From: Pseudohoeflea sp964511625
Lineage (GTDB): Bacteria > Pseudomonadota > Alphaproteobacteria > Rhizobiales > Rhizobiaceae
Direction of reading: 5' to 3'
Assembly: GCA_964511625.1 (NCBI GenBank)
Contig: CAZEJG010000004.1
Location: 62,001-126,000, forward strand
DNA: 64,000 nt
Both the position numbers and the translations under genes were made by a program. Position 1 is the stretch's first letter, and each line of letters starts with the position of its first letter. The notes under the pieces were generated by a model. It had not been told where the DNA came from and did not search any database. It worked only from the letters and a program-made list of their open reading frames with translations. This document shows positions 27,404 through 38,310 of the stretch, in pieces.

Positions 27404-27582
27404 GCATCTTCTCACGTTCTTTGTCCCCCATTTCGCACGGGCGCGTGGCGCAGACAAGCAAGGCGAGGCGCAGGAGGGACAGTTGATGTCGCCGGAAGGC
27501 TCGCAGATTCCTGTGAGTTTTGTCCGGCACTCCTGATCGGCCTTGCAATCGCGTCCGGATTACGCAAAGATTCAACCAACCC

Positions 27583-27736
27583 GTTGGGAGAAGCCGGTTT
27601 CGAGCCGGTGCCGAAGGAGCAACCGCCCCGGAAACTCTCAGGCGAAAGGACCAGCGGGCGAAAGGACTCTGGAGACAGGCGCTTGGATGCGTCGGCCGAA
27701 GGGATAGCAATCTCAGGCACAAGGACAGAGGGGGTA
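27583..27736 (+). ncRNA. Tandem glycine riboswitch upstream of gcvTHP
   Basis: Two glycine-aptamer (gcvT motif) copies are visible. The first has GGGAGAAGCC, GCCGAAGGAGCAA, GGAAACTCTCAGGC and AAAGGACTCTGGAGA; the second has GGCCGAAGGGATAGCAA, TCTCAGGCACAAGGAC and the closing AGAGGGGG. The linker between them is short, as in cooperative tandem glycine riboswitches. A small hairpin (CGGGCG/CGCCCG, 27743-27759) follows and may be part of the expression platform. The RNA should turn on the glycine cleavage operon when glycine is high. Boundaries are approximate. Confidence 0.93.
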
Positions 27737-27810
27737 TGAATCCGGGCGCTCGTCGCCCGATAACTTTGCCCCGTGGACGGCTTCGGTCGCCCCCCTGCGT
27801 GAGATTGCCA

Positions 27811-28950
27811 GTGGAAACTGACAAACCCCTTTCGAAAACGCCCCTTCACGATCTTCATGTCGAGCTCGGTGCCAAAATGGTCGGCTTCGCCGGCTACTCC
27901 ATGCCGGTGCAATATCCGCTCGGGGTCCTGAAGGAACATCTTCACACCCGCGCCTCGGCCGGTCTGTTCGACGTCTCCCACATGGGACAGATCCTGATCC
28001 GGCCGAAGAGCGGCGACGTTCGTGACGCGGCGCTTGCGCTCGAAACGAGCACGCCTGTCGACGTGGCCGGCCTCAAGGAAGGACGGCAGCGTTACGGGCT
28101 CTTCACCAACAAGGAAGGCGGGCTTTACGACGACTTCATGGTCGCCAATCGCGGTGATCACCTCTACGTCGTCGTCAACGCCGCCTGCAAGGATCAGGAC
28201 CTCGCGCTCATCCGCGCGGCCTGCGAAGCGGACTGCGACATCGAAGCCCCCTTCGAGCGTGGCCTGTTGGCGCTCCAGGGTCCGGAAGCCGAAAGCGTGC
28301 TGGCCGCGCTGGCCCCGGAGGTCGCCGAGATGACGTTCATGGACGTCCGCGGCGTCGATCTCGACGGGATCGCGGCGATCGTCTCGCGCTCCGGCTATAC
28401 CGGTGAGGACGGCTACGAAATCTCGGTTGCCGCGGCGGATGCCGAGGCACTTGCGCGCAAGCTGCTTTCGGACGAACGGGTCGAAGCGATCGGACTCGGT
28501 GCGCGGGATTCGCTTCGCCTCGAAGCCGGCCTCTGCCTCTATGGCCACGATATCGACATGGGCACGACACCGGTGGAAGCCAATCTCAAATGGGCGATCC
28601 AGAAAGTCCGGCGCACCGGCGGCGAACGGGCCGGCGGTTTTCCCGGGGCCGATATCATCCTGAAGCAGTTCGAGACCGGAGCCGACCGCGTTCGCGTGGG
28701 CCTCGCGCCGGAAGGCCGGGCGCCTGTTCGTGAAGGTGCCGAGCTGTTCGCAGACGAGACGGCCGGCGAGGCCATCGGCACGATTACCTCGGGCGGCTTC
28801 GGCCCCTCCTTCGGTGGACCGGTCTCGATGGGCTACGTGCCGAGCAGCATGGGTGAGCCGGGCACGCTCGTCCATGCCGAGGTGCGCGGCAAGCGGTTGC
28901 CGCTGCGCGTCACCGCCCTCCCTTTCGTTCAAAATACCTACAAACGCTGA
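27811..28950 (+). CDS. gcvT: Glycine cleavage system T protein (aminomethyltransferase)
   Basis: A 379-residue T-protein that takes the aminomethyl group from lipoyl-H protein and makes 5,10-methylene-tetrahydrofolate and ammonia. Typical motifs are TPLHDLHVELGAKMVGFAGYSMP, the folate-site GLFDVSHMGQ, SRSGYTGEDGYEI, RLEAGLCLYGHDID, and the C-terminal MGYVPSS. The likely start is GTG at 27811, giving the normal length; an ATG at 27736 lies against the riboswitch and would add about 25 unconserved residues. First gene of gcvTHP. Confidence 0.95.
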   Translation: METDKPLSKTPLHDLHVELGAKMVGFAGYSMPVQYPLGVLKEHLHTRASAGLFDVSHMGQILIRPKSGDVRDAALALETSTPVDVAGLKEGRQRYGLFTNKEGGLYDDFMVANRGDHLYVVVNAACKDQDLALIRAACEADCDIEAPFERGLLALQGPEAESVLAALAPEVAEMTFMDVRGVDLDGIAAIVSRSGYTGEDGYEISVAAADAEALARKLLSDERVEAIGLGARDSLRLEAGLCLYGHDIDMGTTPVEANLKWAIQKVRRTGGERAGGFPGADIILKQFETGADRVRVGLAPEGRAPVREGAELFADETAGEAIGTITSGGFGPSFGGPVSMGYVPSSMGEPGTLVHAEVRGKRLPLRVTALPFVQNTYKR

Positions 28951-28969
28951 GCTTCAGACGGGAACACAC

Positions 28970-29332
28970 ATGATCAAGTACACCGAAGACCACGAATGGC
29001 TGAAACTCGACGGCGATGTCGCCACCGTCGGGATCACCGCACATGCTGCCGAACAGCTTGGCGACCTCGTTTTCGTCGAACTGCCCGAAGCGGGCACCAC
29101 CTTCGACAAGGGCGACGAGGCGGCAACAGTCGAATCCGTCAAGGCTGCGTCGGAAGTCTACTGCCCGCTCAAGGGCGAGATCACCGAGGTCAACGAGGCG
29201 ATCGTCGCCGATCCGTCGCTGGTCAATTCCGACCCGGCCGGCGAAGGCTGGTTCTTCAAGCTCAAGCTCGCCAATCCGTCCGACATCGAGGCCCTTCTCG
29301 ATGAAGCCGCCTACAAGTCGATCATCGACTGA
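28970..29332 (+). CDS. gcvH: Glycine cleavage system H protein
   Basis: A 120-residue lipoyl carrier protein. The lipoylated lysine is Lys58 in ESVKAASEVYCP, and the opening KYTEDHEWLKLDGD and closing GWFFKLKLANP are standard. It shuttles the aminomethyl intermediate between P, T and L proteins. It starts 19 bases after gcvT and ends 9 bases before gcvP. L protein (lpd) is not in this window. Confidence 0.97.
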   Translation: MIKYTEDHEWLKLDGDVATVGITAHAAEQLGDLVFVELPEAGTTFDKGDEAATVESVKAASEVYCPLKGEITEVNEAIVADPSLVNSDPAGEGWFFKLKLANPSDIEALLDEAAYKSIID

Positions 29333-29341
29333 GGATCCCGC

Positions 29342-32194
<2,853 letters not shown>

Positions 32195-32217
32195 CAAACC
32201 AGAGCTTGAAAGAATGC

Positions 32218-32250
32218 GGCCCGCGGAACGCCTGTTCCGCGGGCCTTTTT
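32218..32250 (+). terminator. Rho-independent terminator of gcvTHP
   Basis: Twelve-bp perfect stem GGCCCGCGGAAC/GTTCCGCGGGCC, loop GCCT, then TTTTT. Confidence 0.93.
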
Positions 32251-32347
32251 ATGGCTATTCGCACGGCCGCGGTACAGGGGCCGCAAATTTTTATGCAGTG
32301 TTAACAGAGACAACCAAGAAATTCCCCGGAAACGCAGGCTGCCCTCT

Positions 32348-32375
32348 TTGCGAATGAATGTTCATTCATTATATT
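32348..32375 (+). promoter_or_regulatory. TetR promoter with operator in the -35/-10 spacer
   Basis: TTGCGA (32348-32353), 16 bases, TATATT (32370-32375) makes a plausible sigma-70 promoter. The inverted repeat AATGAATG-TT-CATTCATT (32353-32370) fills the spacer exactly and has the look of a TetR/AcrR operator. Bound repressor would block RNA polymerase, so the regulator-efflux operon should be autorepressed. Confidence 0.72.
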
Positions 32376-32430
32376 GCTCTGCACAAGCCGCCGCCACCAA
32401 CACGCCAACTCCGGGGAATTTGACGCCGAA

Positions 32431-33072
32431 ATGGATGCGCCGACCATCGATTTTTCCAACCAGAAAGTCCTCGAAATTCTCGAGGCCGTGAAGTCCGTGT
32501 TCGCGACGAAGGGGTTCGACGGCGCCTCGATGCAGGATCTGGCGCAGGCCGCCCGCATGAGCGTGGGCAATTTCTACCGCTACTTTCCGTCCAAGAACGC
32601 CATCATCCAGGCAATGGTGCAGATGGACATGGACTGCATGGAGGCCGAGTTCGCGGAGATCGAGACCGCATCCGATCCGCGCGCCGTTTTCCTCGCCAAA
32701 CTCACCGACCGCATCGAAAACCTTTCGGCCGAGGAAGCCGCACTCTGGACGGAGATGCAGGCCGCCTCGTTTCGCGTACCGGAGATCGCCGAACTCAAGC
32801 GGAAGATGGAAGCCACCATCCGCGGAAAGATCGTCAAGGCGCTGGTCCGGATCGACGGCGGCACGTCGCAAGCCGACCTGGCACGCTACGACCAGCACGC
32901 CCACCTGATAATGCTGATGGTCCATGGTTTCGCGCAGCGCCGCTACTGCTCTGTCGACCTGCAGGACGAAGCGGCCAACAAGGCGCTCGGCGATCTCGTT
33001 CTCAGAACCCTGCGGTTGGCGCTGCACGCCTCCGCCATTGTCAAATCCGACGAACAGGTGCCTTCCACATGA
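32431..33072 (+). CDS. TetR/AcrR family transcriptional repressor
   Basis: A 213-residue repressor. The N-terminal helix-turn-helix (VKSVFATKGFDGASMQDLAQ, MSVGNFYRYFPSK) is classic TetR; the C-terminal helical domain of about 150 residues would bind an effector. It starts at the ATG at 32431; the frame continues back to 32374, but that lies against the promoter. Its stop overlaps the start of the efflux adaptor by 4 bases, so regulator and pump are one operon. A matching palindromic operator lies upstream. The inducer is unknown. Confidence 0.9.
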   Translation: MDAPTIDFSNQKVLEILEAVKSVFATKGFDGASMQDLAQAARMSVGNFYRYFPSKNAIIQAMVQMDMDCMEAEFAEIETASDPRAVFLAKLTDRIENLSAEEAALWTEMQAASFRVPEIAELKRKMEATIRGKIVKALVRIDGGTSQADLARYDQHAHLIMLMVHGFAQRRYCSVDLQDEAANKALGDLVLRTLRLALHASAIVKSDEQVPST

Positions 33073-34256
33073 ACCGGATTGCAATCATCGCAGCGGCTTT
33101 TTCGCTGATCTCCTTTTCCGCATCGGCGGAGGAGCCCGCCGAAGCGCCGAAGGCCAACCTCGCCCCCTCGATCATCACCGTCCGCGCCGAAAAGGCCGAA
33201 GTCGTCGAGCGCATCCTGGTCAACGGCCTGATCACGCCGGTGGAGGAAATCCTCGTTCAGCCGCAGGTCGAGGGTCTGGCCATCGACGAACTGCTCGCCG
33301 ATGTCGGCGACACCGTGAAGAGGGGTGACGTTCTCGCCCGGCTTTCCGACGATCAGTTGCTACTGCAGAAGAGCCAGTATGTCGCCAACCGGGCGAAGGC
33401 GGAAGCCAATATCGCCCAGTTGCAGGCCCAGCTCGCCGAAGTCGAAGCCAATACGAACGAGCTGGAAAAGGCCGCGGACAGAGCCAAGACGCTGGCCAAG
33501 AACGGCACCTATTCGAGCGTCCAGGCCGACCAGGCCGAAGCTCAGGCCGTGGGCGGGCGCGCCAAGGTTCGCTCCGTCGAGGAATCCATCAAGGTGGCCG
33601 AAGCCGACATCAAGGTGGTCGACGCCCAGATCCAGGACATCGATCTCAAGCTCGCCCGCACCGAGGTGAAGGCGCCGGCAGACGGCCTCATCACCGCCCG
33701 GGCCGCCAAGGTCGGAACGATTGCGAGCGCCTCGGCCGGTTCGATGTTCACGATGATCCGCGACGGAAAGCTGGAACTGAAGGCAGATGTCTCGGAAACC
33801 GACGTCCTCAAGATCGAACCCGGAATGAAGGCCGAGATTCAGGTCTCCGGCATGAAGGCGGCGCGCTCGGGCACCGTCCGCCTGGTCGAACCGACACTCA
33901 GCACCACCAGCCGGCTCGGCACCGTGCGCATCGACTTTGAAAATTCCGACGGCCTGAAGGCCGGACTCTTCGCCGAGGCCGAGATCATTGCCGAGAAACG
34001 CGAAGGCGTGACCGTACCTGTCACGTCCGTCAGTCTGTCCCGCGATGGCGCCAGCGTTCTGCTGATTTCCGACGGCCAGGCACACCTGACAGAGGTCGAG
34101 ACCGGCATCCGCGACGGTGACAGCATCGAGATCACCGAAGGGCTTTCAGCCGGTGACATGATCGTGGCCAAGGCCGGCGCCTTCGTCCGTGACGGCGACC
34201 GCGTCAACCCGGTGATCGAAGATGACCCCGAAACCACTGCGGCGATCGCCGACTAG
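33069..34256 (+). CDS. RND efflux periplasmic adaptor (membrane fusion protein)
   Basis: A 395-residue adaptor with an N-terminal signal peptide (to about residue 20), a lipoyl half-motif (PQVEGLAIDELLADVGDTVKRG), an alpha-hairpin coiled coil of about 100 residues, the second lipoyl half (KAPADGLITARAAKVG) and a beta-barrel domain (LKADVSETDVLKIEPG). No lipobox cysteine is seen. It bridges the inner-membrane pump encoded next to it and an outer-membrane channel. Overlaps the repressor gene by 4 bases; the pump follows after 11 bases. Confidence 0.92.
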   Translation: MNRIAIIAAAFSLISFSASAEEPAEAPKANLAPSIITVRAEKAEVVERILVNGLITPVEEILVQPQVEGLAIDELLADVGDTVKRGDVLARLSDDQLLLQKSQYVANRAKAEANIAQLQAQLAEVEANTNELEKAADRAKTLAKNGTYSSVQADQAEAQAVGGRAKVRSVEESIKVAEADIKVVDAQIQDIDLKLARTEVKAPADGLITARAAKVGTIASASAGSMFTMIRDGKLELKADVSETDVLKIEPGMKAEIQVSGMKAARSGTVRLVEPTLSTTSRLGTVRIDFENSDGLKAGLFAEAEIIAEKREGVTVPVTSVSLSRDGASVLLISDGQAHLTEVETGIRDGDSIEITEGLSAGDMIVAKAGAFVRDGDRVNPVIEDDPETTAAIAD

Positions 34257-34267
34257 GAGAGACCGAG

Positions 34268-37200
34268 ATGAACTTTTCCGCCTGGTCCATCCGAAATCCG
34301 ATAGCCCCGCTACTCGCCTTCGTGCTGCTCGTGGTGCTCGGGATTCAGTCTTTCTTCGCGCTGCCGATCACGCGCTTTCCCAATATCGACGTGCCGCTCG
34401 TCTCCATTACGGTGGCACAGCCAGGCGCTGCACCATCTGAGCTCGAAGCCCAGGTGACGAAGGAGATCGAGGACGCGGTCTCCTCCATCACTGGCATCGA
34501 CGATATCATTTCGACGGTCTCCGACGGCCTGTCGCAGACAAACGTGCTTTTCAAGATGGAAGTGCCGACCAACCAGGCGGTGCAGGACGTCAAGGACAAG
34601 ATCGACCAGATCCGCGGCGACCTGCCGGCTGACGTCGAAGAGCCGATCGTCACGCGCGTCGACGTCGAGGGCCAGGCGATCCTCACCTATGCGATTCATG
34701 CGCCCGACATGACGCTGGAAGAAGCCTCCTGGTTCGTCGACGACACGATCAAGCGCGCGCTTCAGGGCGCCGAAGGTGTCGGCAAGGTCGACCGCTATGG
34801 CGGGGCAGACCGCGAAGTCATGGTGGCGCTCGATCCCGCCCGGCTCGACAGCTACGGCATTACGGCCAGCCAGGTGAACCAGCAGCTGCGCGCGATCAAC
34901 GCCAATCTCGGCGGCGGGCGCGGCGAGATCGGCGACCGGGAACAGACGATCCGGACTTTGGGCGACGCTTCAAGCCCGGAAAATCTTGCCAACCGCACGA
35001 TTTCGCTTCCGAACGGCCGTTTCGTGCGGCTGTCCGAACTCGGAACCGTGCGCGACAGCTACAAGGAGCTGCGTTCTTTCGCCCGGTATGACGGCGATCA
35101 ACTCGTCGCCTTCGCGGTTTTCCGCGCCAAGGGTGCGAGTGAAGTGACCGTCGACGAGGCGGTCACCGAAAAGCTCGACGAGATCCGCGCGAAGTATCCC
35201 AATGTCGAAATCCTGCCGGTCGACGACACGGTCTTCTTCACCTACGGCAACTACGAATCCGCGCTTCATACACTGGTGGAAGGCGCGCTGCTCGCCGTTC
35301 TCGTGGTCTTCCTGTTCCTGAGAAACTGGCGTGCAACGCTGATTGCGGCCGTGGCCTTGCCGCTTTCGGCCATCCCGACCTTCTATGTCATGGAGCTCCT
35401 GGGATTTTCGCTGAACCTCGTGAGCCTGCTCGCCATCACGTTGTCGACCGGTATCCTCGTCGATGACGCGATCGTGGAGATCGAGAACATCTCGCGGCAT
35501 ATCAAGATGGGCAAGACGCCCTATCGCGCGGCCATGGATGCCGCCGACGAGATCGGTCTGGCGGTGATCGCGACCACTTTCACCATCATCGCGGTCTTCG
35601 TTCCGGTTTCCTTCATGCCGGGGATTCCGGGCCAGTATTTCGTGCAGTTCGGCCTGACGGTCGCCTTCGCGGTGTTCTTCTCGCTTCTGGTCGCGCGTCT
35701 CATCACACCGATGATGGCGGCCTATCTGATGCGATCGAGTGATGCACACGAGGAGGGGGAGCATAACGGACCGGTCATGAGGGCCTATACCGGCCTTATC
35801 AACCACACGCTCCGGTGGCGCTACACAACGCTTCTGGCCGCCTTTGCCTCGCTCGCGGTGGCGATCTACTTCATGGCGCAGATTCCGGGTTCCTTCCTGC
35901 CGCCTGACGACGTTTCGCGCATCTCCGTCAGCGTGGAGCTGCCGCCCGGCGCCACGCTCGCCGATACCGACCGGACCACTGAGAAGATGCGCCAACTGAT
36001 CGCACCGATCCAGGGCGTCGAGAACGTCTTCATTCTCGGTGGCAGCTCGCCGCGCGGCGAGATGGACATAAGGCGCGCTTCGGTGGCGGTGCTGTTGCAG
36101 AAGAAGGAGCATTCGATGCTCAAGACGCTGGTCAACGGTTTCGTCGACAACGTTCCGCTCGCCTCCAGCATTCTGCCCCGCATGCCGGAAAACGGCCGTG
36201 TCCGATCGCAGGCCGAAATCGAGATGGAGGTCTTCGACAAGTTGGCGACCGTACCGGACGTCCGCGCCTACAAGCTCAACGATCGCGGCGAGCGCGACTT
36301 GTCCTACAATGTCGTTTCGGACAACGAGGCGGACATCGAAAAGGCCGTTGCGCTGCTCGAACCGAAGCTGCGGCAGGATCCCACGCTCACCGGCGTCAGC
36401 GTCTCGGGCGCCCTGCCCCGACCTGAAATTCAGGTGCGGCCGAAGAACGACGAGGCCGCGCGTCTCGGCGTCACGACCAGCCAGATTGCCGAGACAGTCC
36501 GTGTTGCGACCATCGGCGACGTCGATGCCGCTCTCGCCAAGATCTCGCTCGACGACCGGCAGGTGCCGATCCGTGTGCAGCTCGACCGCGACTATCGGAG
36601 CAATCTCGACCGTATCGCCAATCTGAAGGTCACCACGGCCTCGGGTGATCGCGTTCCGCTGAAATCGGTGGCCAATATCGAGATCACCCAGGGACCGAGC
36701 ACCATCAACCGGTTCGACCGGCAGCGCCAGGCGACCATCGGGGCCAGCCTGCCCATCGGCGTCGCGCTCGACACGGCGAAGAAGAACTTCGTGGAGATCG
36801 TCAACAACACCGATCTTCCCGCCTCGGTGAGCGTGCTCGAAAGCGGCGACGCGGAAGTTCAGGCAGAGCTCATGGCCAGTTTCCGCAACGCCATGCTGAT
36901 GGGTCTGCTTCTGGTGCTGACAGTGCTGATCCTGCTGTTCAAGGACGTGATCCAGCCCTTCACCATCCTGTTCTCGCTGCCGCTTGCCATCGGCGGTGTG
37001 GCGGCGGGTCTCATTCTCACCGGCTACTCGGTCTCCATGCCGGTGCTGATCGGCATTCTGATGCTGATGGGTATCGTGACGAAAAACGCGATCCTGCTCG
37101 TCGATTTCGCCATCGAAATGGTCCGCGACGGGATGGACCGCATGCCGGCGATGATCGAAGCCTGCAAGAAGCGCGCGCAGCCCATCGTGATGACGTCGAT

Positions 37201-37558
37201 CGCCATGTCGGCAGGCATGCTGCCGTCGGCGCTCGGCGTCGGCGAAGGCGGCTCGTTCCGATCTCCCATGGCCGTGGCGGTCATCGGCGGCATCATCGTT
37301 TCGACCATGCTGAGCCTGATCGTCGTGCCGTCCTTCTTCCTCATCATGGACGACCTGTCGCGGCTTCTCGGACGCATCTTCTCCCGCTTCGTCGGTGAGA
37401 CGGACGAGGTCGAGGACCCCAACAGCCCCGAAATGGTTGCCAGGACCGTCTCGGCCAACAGCGAGGAAATCGGCGAACTCAAGGCGCGGCTGGCCCAGCT
37501 CGAAAGCGCCGAGCGCACCGGCCCGCGCCTGGTCTTGCGTCGCGACGCAGCCGAATAG
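34268..37558 (+). CDS. RND efflux transporter, HAE-1/AcrB-type inner-membrane pump
   Basis: A 1096-residue pump with the RND two-fold repeat: TM1 near residues 12-30, a large periplasmic domain, TM2-6, a second periplasmic domain and TM8-12. The TM4 proton-relay aspartates are Asp399 and Asp400 in GILVDDAIVEIENISR. The second-half motif is PVLIGILMLMGIVTKNAILLVDFA. The C-terminus carries an extra cytoplasmic tail of about 60 residues with a short coiled coil (ARTVSANSEEIGELKARLAQLE). No outer-membrane TolC-like gene follows, so the pump presumably uses a channel encoded elsewhere. Substrates are unknown. Confidence 0.95.
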   Translation: MNFSAWSIRNPIAPLLAFVLLVVLGIQSFFALPITRFPNIDVPLVSITVAQPGAAPSELEAQVTKEIEDAVSSITGIDDIISTVSDGLSQTNVLFKMEVPTNQAVQDVKDKIDQIRGDLPADVEEPIVTRVDVEGQAILTYAIHAPDMTLEEASWFVDDTIKRALQGAEGVGKVDRYGGADREVMVALDPARLDSYGITASQVNQQLRAINANLGGGRGEIGDREQTIRTLGDASSPENLANRTISLPNGRFVRLSELGTVRDSYKELRSFARYDGDQLVAFAVFRAKGASEVTVDEAVTEKLDEIRAKYPNVEILPVDDTVFFTYGNYESALHTLVEGALLAVLVVFLFLRNWRATLIAAVALPLSAIPTFYVMELLGFSLNLVSLLAITLSTGILVDDAIVEIENISRHIKMGKTPYRAAMDAADEIGLAVIATTFTIIAVFVPVSFMPGIPGQYFVQFGLTVAFAVFFSLLVARLITPMMAAYLMRSSDAHEEGEHNGPVMRAYTGLINHTLRWRYTTLLAAFASLAVAIYFMAQIPGSFLPPDDVSRISVSVELPPGATLADTDRTTEKMRQLIAPIQGVENVFILGGSSPRGEMDIRRASVAVLLQKKEHSMLKTLVNGFVDNVPLASSILPRMPENGRVRSQAEIEMEVFDKLATVPDVRAYKLNDRGERDLSYNVVSDNEADIEKAVALLEPKLRQDPTLTGVSVSGALPRPEIQVRPKNDEAARLGVTTSQIAETVRVATIGDVDAALAKISLDDRQVPIRVQLDRDYRSNLDRIANLKVTTASGDRVPLKSVANIEITQGPSTINRFDRQRQATIGASLPIGVALDTAKKNFVEIVNNTDLPASVSVLESGDAEVQAELMASFRNAMLMGLLLVLTVLILLFKDVIQPFTILFSLPLAIGGVAAGLILTGYSVSMPVLIGILMLMGIVTKNAILLVDFAIEMVRDGMDRMPAMIEACKKRAQPIVMTSIAMSAGMLPSALGVGEGGSFRSPMAVAVIGGIIVSTMLSLIVVPSFFLIMDDLSRLLGRIFSRFVGETDEVEDPNSPEMVARTVSANSEEIGELKARLAQLESAERTGPRLVLRRDAAE

Positions 37559-37614
37559 GCGGCGTCGCTATCGACCGCTGCGCTTGGCAGCCGACGACGG
37601 CTTGGCCTGGAGCG

Positions 37615-37648
37615 GTTTCGAGTGTGACGGAATCGGCAAAATCGAAAC
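37615..37648. repeat. Degenerate inverted repeat resembling rhizobial intergenic (RIME-like) elements
   Basis: GGTTTCGA, 20 bases, TCGAAACGC: the arms GTTTCGA and TCGAAAC pair perfectly. Short intergenic elements with gtttcga/tcgaaac arms are common in Rhizobiales genomes. A further partial arm (CGAAACGGTCTAGA) lies near 37699-37712. This is probably a decayed copy; identity is uncertain. Confidence 0.35.
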
Positions 37649-37711
37649 GCGAGGATGAATTCAGTCGCCCGTCGAGGCTATCCGTTTACGCCTGACGGCG
37701 AAACGGTCTAG

Positions 37712-37754
37712 AAAGGGCTTTCCGCGTTCCGGTGGAACGCGCAGTCAGCCCTTT
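37712..37754. other. Long two-tier hairpin upstream of the Lrp-domain gene
   Basis: An outer stem AAAGGGCT/AGCCCTTT (37712-37719 with 37747-37754) encloses an inner stem GCGTTCC/GGAACGC (37724-37730 with 37734-37740) around a GGT loop. Neither side carries a T-run, so it is not an ordinary terminator. It ends 21 bases before the ATG of the Lrp-domain gene and would fold just upstream of its ribosome binding site. Confidence 0.55.
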
Positions 37755-37775
37755 CAAGGAAGCGGATACGTCCTC

Positions 37776-38012
37776 ATGCAATGTTTCTTCATCGAATTTC
37801 GCTGCGAACTCGGCAAGGCCTATGCCGTCGCGGAGGAGCTGGCCAACCGCGAGATCGCCTCCGAAGTCTACTCGGTCAGCGGCCCCTTCGATCTCCTGGC
37901 CAAGTTCTATGTCGACGACGACGTCGACATCGGACACTTCGTGGCGGAGAACGTCCATTCCATCTCCGGGATCGAGCGGACACAGACGACCCTCACCTTC
38001 AAGGCGTTCTGA
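37776..38012 (+). CDS. Stand-alone Lrp/AsnC ligand-binding (RAM) domain protein
   Basis: A 78-residue protein that consists only of the Lrp/AsnC C-terminal effector domain: MQCFFIEFRCELGKAYAVAE, SEVYSVSGPFDLLAKFYV, and ISGIERTQTTLTFKAF. There is no DNA-binding domain. AAGGA lies about 15 bases upstream. Such short proteins are widespread in alphaproteobacteria; they form dimers or octamers that bind amino acids and may tune full-length Lrp proteins, but no general role is established. It is convergent with tRNA-His and preceded by a long hairpin. Confidence 0.85.
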   Translation: MQCFFIEFRCELGKAYAVAEELANREIASEVYSVSGPFDLLAKFYVDDDVDIGHFVAENVHSISGIERTQTTLTFKAF

Positions 38013-38046
38013 TCTTTCAGCTTCCGGACGGTTGGAAAAAAGAGGG

Positions 38047-38123
38047 TGGTACGATTGGCTGGGTTCGAACCAGCGACCTCCGGATCCACAATCCGGCGCT
38101 CTAACCAACTGAGCTACAATCGC
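38047..38123 (-). tRNA. tRNA-His (anticodon GTG)
   Basis: A 77-base cloverleaf including an encoded CCA. The acceptor stem is GCGATTG with CAATCGT, the anticodon loop TTGTGGA lies in a CCGGA/TCCGG stem, and the T-loop is TTCGAAC. The base before position 1 is T rather than the G-1 found in nearly all other tRNA-His, the discriminator base 73 is A, and G1 faces U72. Loss of G-1 with A73 is the known alphaproteobacterial form of this tRNA. Confidence 0.97.
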
Positions 38124-38163
38124 ACGTTTGAAGCGCCTGAAGCGCTCCGTTCCACCTGCCGCT

Positions 38164-38192
38164 CAAATACGGTCATGTCGGATTTTTTGCAA
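38164..38192 (-). promoter_or_regulatory. Possible promoter of tRNA-His
   Basis: On the minus strand TTGCAA, exactly 17 bases, then TATTTG, located 40 bases upstream of the tRNA 5' end. Spacing is ideal; both hexamers are imperfect. Confidence 0.3.
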
Positions 38193-38245
38193 GAGGGTTA
38201 GGCACCCTTTTCCCGGCACGGCCATCGAACGGGCAAGCACAGACA

Positions 38246-38274
38246 CAAAAAAGGCCGGGACGAACCCGGCCTTT
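38246..38274 (-). terminator. Rho-independent terminator of the phasin gene
   Basis: Stem AAAGGCCGGG/CCCGGCCTTT with loop ACGAA; on the minus strand it is followed by TTTTTT. It lies 36 bases after the phasin stop. Confidence 0.9.
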
Positions 38275-38310
38275 CGGCTTTCGGCGCATGACGCCGCAAT
38301 TTGTCGTGGA

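Noticed and set aside
37559..38246. tRNA-His 3' end as an integration site for a mobile element
   Set aside because: No integrase, no direct repeat of the tRNA end and no composition change were seen on either side.
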